From Cellulosimicrobium cellulans (GTDB lineage Bacteria; Actinomycetota; Actinomycetes; Actinomycetales; Cellulomonadaceae): a stretch of 64,000 nucleotides of DNA. Of this stretch, positions 58,219 through 64,000 are shown piece by piece. Made by a program: the position numbers and the translations under genes. The notes beneath the pieces are model-generated. The model ran no database searches. It was given only the letters and a program-made list of their open reading frames with translations, and was not told the origin of the DNA. How positions within the stretch are numbered: position 1 is the first letter of the stretch; every line of letters begins with the position of its first letter. The DNA lies in assembly GCF_024124905.1 (NCBI RefSeq), contig NZ_JAMXST010000002.1, positions 558,001-622,000 of the forward strand. Reading direction: 5' to 3'.

Positions 58219-61200
58219 ATGGCCTATCCGCTGCACCGCGCCCCCTCGTCCGCCGCCTCTGCCGCCGACTCGCACCCCGGAGCCGCGTTCGGCGTGCCCG
58301 CCTCTCCCGACCTGCCCGCGATCGAGCGCGAGGTGCTCGCCTACTGGGACGCGGACGACACGTTCCGCGCCTCGGTCGAGCGCAACCCCGCCGGCGAGAA
58401 CGGCAGCAACGAGTTCGTCTTCTACGACGGCCCGCCGTTCGCCAACGGCCTGCCCCACTACGGGCACCTGCTCACGGGGTACGCGAAGGACGTCGTCCCG
58501 CGCTACCAGACGATGCGCGGCAAGCACGTCGAGCGCCGCTTCGGGTGGGACACGCACGGCCTGCCCGCCGAGCTCGAGGCGATGGACCAGCTCGGGATCA
58601 AGACCAAGGAGGAGATCCTCGAGCTGGGGATCGAGCGGTTCAATGACGCGTGCCGCGCGTCGGTGCTGAAGTACACGAGCGAGTGGCAGGACTACGTGAC
58701 CCGGCAGGCGCGCTGGGTCGACTTCGAGCACGACTACAAGACGCTCGACCCGACGTTCATGGAGTCGGTCCTGTGGGCGTTCAAGCAGCTCTACGACAAG
58801 GGCCTCGTCTACGAGGGCTTCCGCGTGCTGCCCTACTGCTGGAACGACCAGACGCCGCTGTCCAACCACGAGCTGCGCATGGACGAGGACGTGTACCAGG
58901 TCCGCCAGGACCCGGCGGTCACCGTGGGCTTCCGGCTCGAGACGGGCGAGCTCGCGCTCATCTGGACGACGACGCCCTGGACCCTGCCGTCCAACCTGTT
59001 CGTCATGGTCGGGCCGGACGTCGAGTACGTCGTCGTGGAGTCGTCGTTCACGGGCGTCACGGAGCGCTACGTGATCGCGGCCGAGCGCCTCGGTGCGTAC
59101 GCGCGCGAGCTCGCCGACGAGGGCGTCGAGGACGTGACGACGCAGGTCGTCGAGCGCCTCACGGGCGCCGACCTCGTCGGGCGCTCCTACACGCCGCCGT
59201 TCTCCTACTTCGCCGGCCACCCCGGTGCGCACCGCGTCGTCGAGGCGGACTTCGTCACGACGACGGACGGTACCGGCCTCGTGCACAACGCCGGCGCGTT
59301 CGGCGAGGAGGACAAGGTCGTCTCCGACCGCGAGGGGGTCGAGCCGGTCCTCCCGGTCGCGTCCGACGGCAAGTTCGTCTTCCCCGTCGTCGACTACGAG
59401 AGCCTGCAGGTCTTCGACGCGAACGCGCTCATCATCGACCACCTCAAGGGCCGGACGCGGCACGACGCCGCGGTGGCGGCGGGCGAGGCGGCTCCGGACC
59501 TCGCGCTCGGCGCCACCAGCGCCGGGACGGTGCTGCTGCGCCGCGAGTCGTACGCGCACTCCTACCCGCACTGCTGGCGCTGCCGGCAGCCGCTCATCTA
59601 CATGGGCGTGTCGTCGTGGTTCGTCGCGGTGTCGACGTTCAAGGACCGCATGGTCGAGCTGAACGAGCAGATCTCCTGGACGCCCGAGCACATCCAGCAC
59701 GGCCAGTTCGGCAAGTGGCTCGAGAACGCGCGCGACTGGTCGATCACGCGCAACCGGTTCTGGGGGAGCCCCGTCCCGGTGTGGCGCTCCGACGACCCGC
59801 AGTACCCGCGCGTCGACGTCTACGGGTCGTTCGCCGAGCTCGAGCGCGACTTCGGCACGCTGCCGCGCAACGAGAAGGGCGAGCCGGACCTGCACCGCCC
59901 GTTCGTCGACCGCCTCACCCGGCCCAACCCCGACGACCCGACGGGCCGCTCGACCATGCGCCGCGTCGAGGACGTCATGGACGTCTGGTTCGACTCGGGG
60001 TCCATGCCCTACGCGCAGGTGCACTACCCGTTCGAGAACACGGACTGGTTCGAGCACCACAACCCGGGCGACTTCATCGTCGAGTACATCGGCCAGACGC
60101 GCGGCTGGTTCTACACGCTGCACGTGCTCGCGACCGCGCTGTTCGACCGCCCCGCGTTCCGCTCGGCCGTCTCGCACGGCATCGTGCTGGGCTCCGACGG
60201 CCGCAAGATGAGCAAGTCCCTGCGCAACTACCCGGACGTCAACGAGGTCTTCGACCGCGACGGCTCCGACGCGATGCGCTGGTTCCTCATGAGCTCGCCG
60301 ATCCTGCGCGGCGGCAACCTCGTCGTCACCGAGGACGGGATCCGCGACGCGGTGCGCCAGGTGCTCCTCCCGCTGTGGAGCACGTACTACTTCTTCACCC
60401 TGTACGCGAACACGTCGAAGGCGCAGGCGCGCGCGGGCGAGCCGGGCGGCGCGGCGGGATACGTCGCGCAGAAGGTCGCACCCGAGCGCGTGGCCGGGCT
60501 CCCGGCGCTCGACCGCTACCTGCTCGCGCGCACGCACGACCTCGTCGTGCGCGTCACCGAGCAGCTCGACGCCTACGACATCGCCGGCGCGTGCGAGACC
60601 GTGCGCGAGCACCTCGACGTCCTGACGAACTGGTACGTGCGCACCCAGCGCGACCGGTTCTGGGCCGAGGACGCCGACGCGTTCGACACGCTGTACACGG
60701 CGCTCGAGACGCTCACGCGCGTCATGGCGCCGCTCGCCCCGCTGCTCGCGGAGGAGGTGTGGCGCGGCCTGACGGGCGGGCGCTCGGTCCACCTCACCGA
60801 CTGGCCGGCGTCCACCGAAGAGGTCGGCGAGCGGTTCGTCGGCGAGGACGGCTCGTCCGCCGTGGCCGTGCGCCACGTCCCGGACGCGTCCCTCGTCGCC
60901 GACCCGGCGCTCGTCGCCGCGATGGACGAGGTCCGCGCCGTCGCGTCGGCCGCGCTCGGCCTGCGCAAGGCGCACCAGCTCCGCGTGCGCCAGCCGCTCG
61001 CGCGCCTCACGGTCGTCGTGGACGACCCCGAGGCGCTCGCGCCGTACACGGACCTGCTGGCGCGCGAGCTCAACGTCAAGGCCGTCGAGCTCGAGTCGAC
61101 CGACTCGGACGCCGCCGAGCGCTTCGGTATCACGCAGCGCCTCGCCGTGAACGCGCGCGCCGCGGGACCGCGCCTGGGCCGCGGGGTCCAGGCCGTCATC

Positions 61201-61689
61201 AAGGCCGCCAAGGCCGGTGCGTGGCGCGTGGACGACGCCGGGGAGGTCGTCGTGACGACGGACGACGGCGACGTCGCGCTCCTGCCCGCGGAGTACGAGC
61301 TGACGACGGTGGTCGCCGCCACCCGGGCCGGCGGCCCGGAGCCCGACGCGGAGGCACCGAGCGTCGCCGCCGCGGTGCTCGCGAGCGGCGGGTTCGCCGT
61401 CCTCGACCTCGCGCTCGACGACGCGCTGCTCGCCGAGGGCTACGCACGCGACGTGATCCGCGACGTGCAGGACGCGCGCAAGGCCGCCGGCCTCGACGTG
61501 GCCGACCGCATCCGGCTGTCGCTCGACGTGCCCGGCGAGTGGCTCGTCGCGGTCGAGGAGCACCGCGACCTCGTCGCGCGCGAGACCCTCGCGGTCGAGG
61601 TCGTCCTCGAGACGTCGCCGACCGACGTGCGCTCCGTGCGCGTCGAGAAGGCCGACGGCACCGTTCCGGACACGGCGGTGATCCTGTGA
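58219..61689 (+). CDS. ileS: Isoleucine-tRNA ligase, eukaryote-like (type 2)
   Basis: Charges tRNA-Ile. 1156 residues, longer than the ~940 of the E. coli type. The HIGH motif is [23 protein letters not shown] (HYGH 80-83) and KMSKS is at 663-667 in [17 protein letters not shown]. The CP1 editing domain has [17 protein letters not shown]-like sequence ([15 protein letters not shown]) and [15 protein letters not shown]. The HYGH form and long C-terminal extension mark the type 2 enzyme, commonly less sensitive to mupirocin. The ATG lies 11 nt after GGAG within the T-box-controlled leader. Its stop overlaps the folC start. Confidence 0.95.
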   Translation: MAYPLHRAPSSAASAADSHPGAAFGVPASPDLPAIEREVLAYWDADDTFRASVERNPAGENGSNEFVFYDGPPFANGLPHYGHLLTGYAKDVVPRYQTMRGKHVERRFGWDTHGLPAELEAMDQLGIKTKEEILELGIERFNDACRASVLKYTSEWQDYVTRQARWVDFEHDYKTLDPTFMESVLWAFKQLYDKGLVYEGFRVLPYCWNDQTPLSNHELRMDEDVYQVRQDPAVTVGFRLETGELALIWTTTPWTLPSNLFVMVGPDVEYVVVESSFTGVTERYVIAAERLGAYARELADEGVEDVTTQVVERLTGADLVGRSYTPPFSYFAGHPGAHRVVEADFVTTTDGTGLVHNAGAFGEEDKVVSDREGVEPVLPVASDGKFVFPVVDYESLQVFDANALIIDHLKGRTRHDAAVAAGEAAPDLALGATSAGTVLLRRESYAHSYPHCWRCRQPLIYMGVSSWFVAVSTFKDRMVELNEQISWTPEHIQHGQFGKWLENARDWSITRNRFWGSPVPVWRSDDPQYPRVDVYGSFAELERDFGTLPRNEKGEPDLHRPFVDRLTRPNPDDPTGRSTMRRVEDVMDVWFDSGSMPYAQVHYPFENTDWFEHHNPGDFIVEYIGQTRGWFYTLHVLATALFDRPAFRSAVSHGIVLGSDGRKMSKSLRNYPDVNEVFDRDGSDAMRWFLMSSPILRGGNLVVTEDGIRDAVRQVLLPLWSTYYFFTLYANTSKAQARAGEPGGAAGYVAQKVAPERVAGLPALDRYLLARTHDLVVRVTEQLDAYDIAGACETVREHLDVLTNWYVRTQRDRFWAEDADAFDTLYTALETLTRVMAPLAPLLAEEVWRGLTGGRSVHLTDWPASTEEVGERFVGEDGSSAVAVRHVPDASLVADPALVAAMDEVRAVASAALGLRKAHQLRVRQPLARLTVVVDDPEALAPYTDLLARELNVKAVELESTDSDAAERFGITQRLAVNARAAGPRLGRGVQAVIKAAKAGAWRVDDAGEVVVTTDDGDVALLPAEYELTTVVAATRAGGPEPDAEAPSVAAAVLASGGFAVLDLALDDALLAEGYARDVIRDVQDARKAAGLDVADRIRLSLDVPGEWLVAVEEHRDLVARETLAVEVVLETSPTDVRSVRVEKADGTVPDTAVIL

Positions 61690-63107
61690 GCGCCGCCCGC
61701 AAGGACCCCGGCGCCGCACGCCGGCAGAGCGCGAAGGACGCCCGCGCGGCCGCGGAGGACGCCGCCGCGCAGGCGGACCTGGAGCGCGTCTACCAGCACA
61801 TCGTGTCCCGTGCTCCCGAGCACGACTTCGACCCGACGATCGACCGGGTGCGGCGGCTGTTCGAGCTGCTGGGCGACCCGCAGCACGCCTTCCGGACGAT
61901 CCACCTCACCGGGACCAACGGCAAGACGAGCACCGCGCGCGTCGCGGAGCGCCTCGTGCGCGAGCACGGGCTGCGCACGGGGATGTTCACGAGCCCGCAC
62001 CTGACGAGCGTCACCGAGCGGATCGTCGTCGACGGCGAGCCGCTCTCGGCGCGCCGGTTCGTCGAGGTCTGGGAGGACGTCTACCCGTACGTGCAGGTCG
62101 TCGACGCCGAGCTCGCCGAGGCCGGGCAGTCGCAGCTCAGCTTCTTCGAGGTGCTCACGGGCGTGGCGTTCGCGGCGTTCGCCGACACGCCCGTCGACGT
62201 CGCGATCGTCGAGGTCGGCATGGGCGGCGAGTGGGACTCGACCAACGTGGTCGACGCGGAGGTCGCCGTCGTGACGCCCGTCGCGCTCGACCACGAGCGC
62301 TGGCTCGGCAGCACGCTCGAGGAGATCGCGACGGTCAAGTCGGGCATCGTCAAGGAGGGCGCGACCGTCGTCTCGGCGGCGCAGCGGCCCGAGGTCGAGG
62401 AGGTGCTGCGGGCGCGGGCGGAGCGCGTTGGGGCGCGCCTGCTGCGCGAGGGCGTCGACCTCGACGTGGCGGCACGGCAGGTCGCGGTCGGGGGGCAGCT
62501 CCTCGACCTGCGCACGCCCGCCGCGCTCTACACCGAGGTGTTCCTCCCGCTGCACGGCGAGCACCAGGCGCACAACGCGCTGCTCGCGCTCGGCGCGGTG
62601 GAGGCGTTCCTCGGCGGCCGGGCGCTCGACGGCACGCTCGTCGAGGCGGCCTTCGCGGACGTCACCTCGCCGGGCCGGCTCGAGGTCGTGCGGTCGAGCC
62701 CGACCGTCCTCGTCGACGCGGCGCACAACGCCGCGGGCGCGGAGGCGCTCGCGACCGCGCTCGGCGAGGCGTTCGACCTGCGCCACCTCGTCGGGGTCGT
62801 CGCGATCATGGCGGACAAGGACGCCGAGCCGCTGCTCGCGGCGCTCGAGCCGGTGCTGTCCGAGGTCGTCGTGACGCGCAACAGCTCCGAGCGGTCGGCC
62901 GATCCCGCCGACCTCGCCGAGCTCGCCGCGGACGTGTTCGGCGAGGACCGCGTGCACAGCACCGAGCGGCTCGACGAGGCGCTCCAGGTGGCCGTCGACC
63001 TCGCCGAGCGGGACGACGCGGTGGGCGTGGGGACCGGCTCGGGCGTGCTCGTCACGGGCTCGGTCGTCACGGTCGCCGACGCGCGCATCCTCCTCGGGCG
63101 CGGCTGA
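61686..63107 (+). CDS. folC: Folylpolyglutamate/dihydrofolate synthase
   Basis: Adds glutamates to folates, and in many bacteria also makes dihydrofolate. The 473-residue Mur-ligase-type enzyme has the P-loop [13 protein letters not shown], the folate loop [56 protein letters not shown] with the carbamylated Lys region, [13 protein letters not shown] and [13 protein letters not shown]. The N-terminal ~40 residues are Ala/Lys/Arg-rich. The GTG at 61686 overlaps the ileS stop (GTGA), so it is translated from the same T-box-controlled message. Confidence 0.94.
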   Translation: MSAARKDPGAARRQSAKDARAAAEDAAAQADLERVYQHIVSRAPEHDFDPTIDRVRRLFELLGDPQHAFRTIHLTGTNGKTSTARVAERLVREHGLRTGMFTSPHLTSVTERIVVDGEPLSARRFVEVWEDVYPYVQVVDAELAEAGQSQLSFFEVLTGVAFAAFADTPVDVAIVEVGMGGEWDSTNVVDAEVAVVTPVALDHERWLGSTLEEIATVKSGIVKEGATVVSAAQRPEVEEVLRARAERVGARLLREGVDLDVAARQVAVGGQLLDLRTPAALYTEVFLPLHGEHQAHNALLALGAVEAFLGGRALDGTLVEAAFADVTSPGRLEVVRSSPTVLVDAAHNAAGAEALATALGEAFDLRHLVGVVAIMADKDAEPLLAALEPVLSEVVVTRNSSERSADPADLAELAADVFGEDRVHSTERLDEALQVAVDLAERDDAVGVGTGSGVLVTGSVVTVADARILLGRG

Positions 63108-63140
63108 CGCCCCGTCCCGCGCGGCACTGCTCCTCCGCGC

Positions 63141-63171
63141 ACGAGGCGCGCCACCGGGTGGCGCGCCTCGT
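63141..63171 (+). terminator. Terminator after folC
   Basis: A 14-bp perfect stem ACGAGGCGCGCCAC with its complement and a CGG loop, 33 bases past the folC stop. Confidence 0.8.
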
Positions 63172-63300
63172 CGCGTCGGGGACGCCTCGCGGCCCGCCGC
63201 ACCCGGGTGTTTGATGGAGGCGACGACGGCGACGGACACGCCGGGCGGGGGTCGTCGGCGTCCGGAGCACCGGGCGCACGGACCGATGGAGGGATGACCG

Positions 63301-64000
63301 GTGAAGAAGCTGCTCAACGATCCCCAGGACGCGGTGTCGGAGTCCCTGGAGGGGTTCGGCCAGGCGCACGCCGACCTCGTGGAGGTGCACCTCGCGCCGC
63401 CCTACGTCTCGCGGGCCGGGGGTGCGGTCCCCGGGAAGGTCGGGCTGGTCTCCGGCGGTGGGTCCGGGCACGAGCCGCTGCACGCGGGCTTCGTCGGCTT
63501 GGGGATGCTCGACGCCGCGGTCCCGGGCGCGGTCTTCACCTCGCCGACGCCGGACCAGATCGTCCCGGCGATCCTCGGCGCCGACTCGGGCGCGGGCGTC
63601 CTCGCGATCGTGAAGAACTACACGGGCGACGTGCTGAACTTCGAGACGGCGGTCGAGCTCGTCGAGGCGGAGGGCACCCAGGTCACGAGCATCCTCGTCA
63701 ACGACGACGTCGCGGTCGAGGACTCGCTCTACACCGCCGGCCGGCGCGGCGTCGCGGGGACGGTCGCGGTCGAGAAGATCGCGGGCGCCGCGGCCGAGCG
63801 CGGCGACGACCTCGGCGCGGTGACGGAGATCGCGGGCCGCGTCGTCGCGAACGTGCGCTCGATGGGCGTCGCGCTCACCGCCTGCACGGTCCCGCACGTC
63901 GGCAAGCCGAGCTTCGACCTCGGCGACGACGAGGTCGAGATCGGGATCGGCATCCACGGCGAGCCGGGCCGGCACCGCATCCCGCTGGCCTCGGCGGACG
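63301..64000 (+). CDS. dhaK: Dihydroxyacetone kinase subunit DhaK (3' end outside window)
   Basis: The first 233 residues of DhaK, which binds dihydroxyacetone for phosphorylation, in actinobacteria usually with DhaL and a PTS-linked Dha[42 protein letters not shown] is the substrate-binding loop. [19 protein letters not shown] and [22 protein letters not shown] are family signatures, and the His in GIGIHGEPG is the residue that binds dihydroxyacetone covalently. GGAGG lies about 9 nt before the GTG. If the downstream genes are dhaL and dhaM, the enzyme I gene in this window would drive this kinase. Confidence 0.93.
   Translation, partial: MKKLLNDPQDAVSESLEGFGQAHADLVEVHLAPPYVSRAGGAVPGKVGLVSGGGSGHEPLHAGFVGLGMLDAAVPGAVFTSPTPDQIVPAILGADSGAGVLAIVKNYTGDVLNFETAVELVEAEGTQVTSILVNDDVAVEDSLYTAGRRGVAGTVAVEKIAGAAAERGDDLGAVTEIAGRVVANVRSMGVALTACTVPHVGKPSFDLGDDEVEIGIGIHGEPGRHRIPLASAD

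Noticed and set aside
58195-61719. 1174-codon open frame on the minus strand
   Set aside because: It is the exact antisense of ileS, with low-complexity composition and no motifs.

Overview
The window is a 64 kb piece of a very GC-rich chromosome. GC-ending codons dominate and many genes start with GTG. ClpP1/ClpP2, an Eis-type acetyltransferase, coenzyme F420 enzymes and polysaccharide-binding secreted enzymes point to an actinobacterium, most likely a Micrococcales member close to Cellulosimicrobium, Isoptericola or Cellulomonas. This placement is inferred from gene content. I see no prophage, insertion sequence, rRNA or CRISPR array.

Layout. 1-8.0 kb: the 3' end of a secreted FnIII-CBM2 protein, a TesB thioesterase, truncated haemoglobin, PTS enzyme I divergent from a stand-alone EIIB, an MscS channel and MalQ. 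8.2-19.7 kb: aminopeptidase N, a DsbA-like protein, an M13 metallopeptidase, RpiB-Nei, an Eis-like acetyltransferase, an alkyltransferase-like protein and a luciferase-like oxidoreductase. 20-25 kb: a YtrA-type GntR regulator with its membrane protein, then cysK-cysE behind a cysteine-rich leader peptide, tRNA-Gly, tRNA-Pro and a YdcZ-type transporter. 25-30.5 kb: tig, clpP1, clpP2 and clpX, followed by a 0.9 kb gene-free stretch full of repeats. 30.5-40.2 kb: FadD, chorismate mutase, a Vms1-like protein, ValS, a membrane protein and a DUF4914 protein. 40.3-57.4 kb: a G6PDH-type F420 oxidoreductase with CofE, a GH18 chitinase, two further F420-type enzymes, a three-gene ABC importer that fits the proposed F420-0 transporter, an SDR and a molybdopterin oxidoreductase. 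57.4-64 kb: a second cysteine-ended leader peptide, a T-box, ileS-folC and the start of dhaK.

How the genes connect. The strongest functional theme is F420: four candidate F420-using enzymes, the last side-chain enzyme CofE, and a candidate importer for the precursor F420-0, with no CofC/D/G/H in view. This suggests a salvage lifestyle for F420. A second theme is amino-acid sensing at the RNA level: two Cys-codon leaders and an isoleucine T-box. A third is a 21-bp tandem repeat family lying just downstream of malQ, clpX and fadD, always in the same orientation relative to the gene it follows. Many genes have a TANNNT-like box only 6-8 nt before the start codon, so leaderless transcription looks common here.
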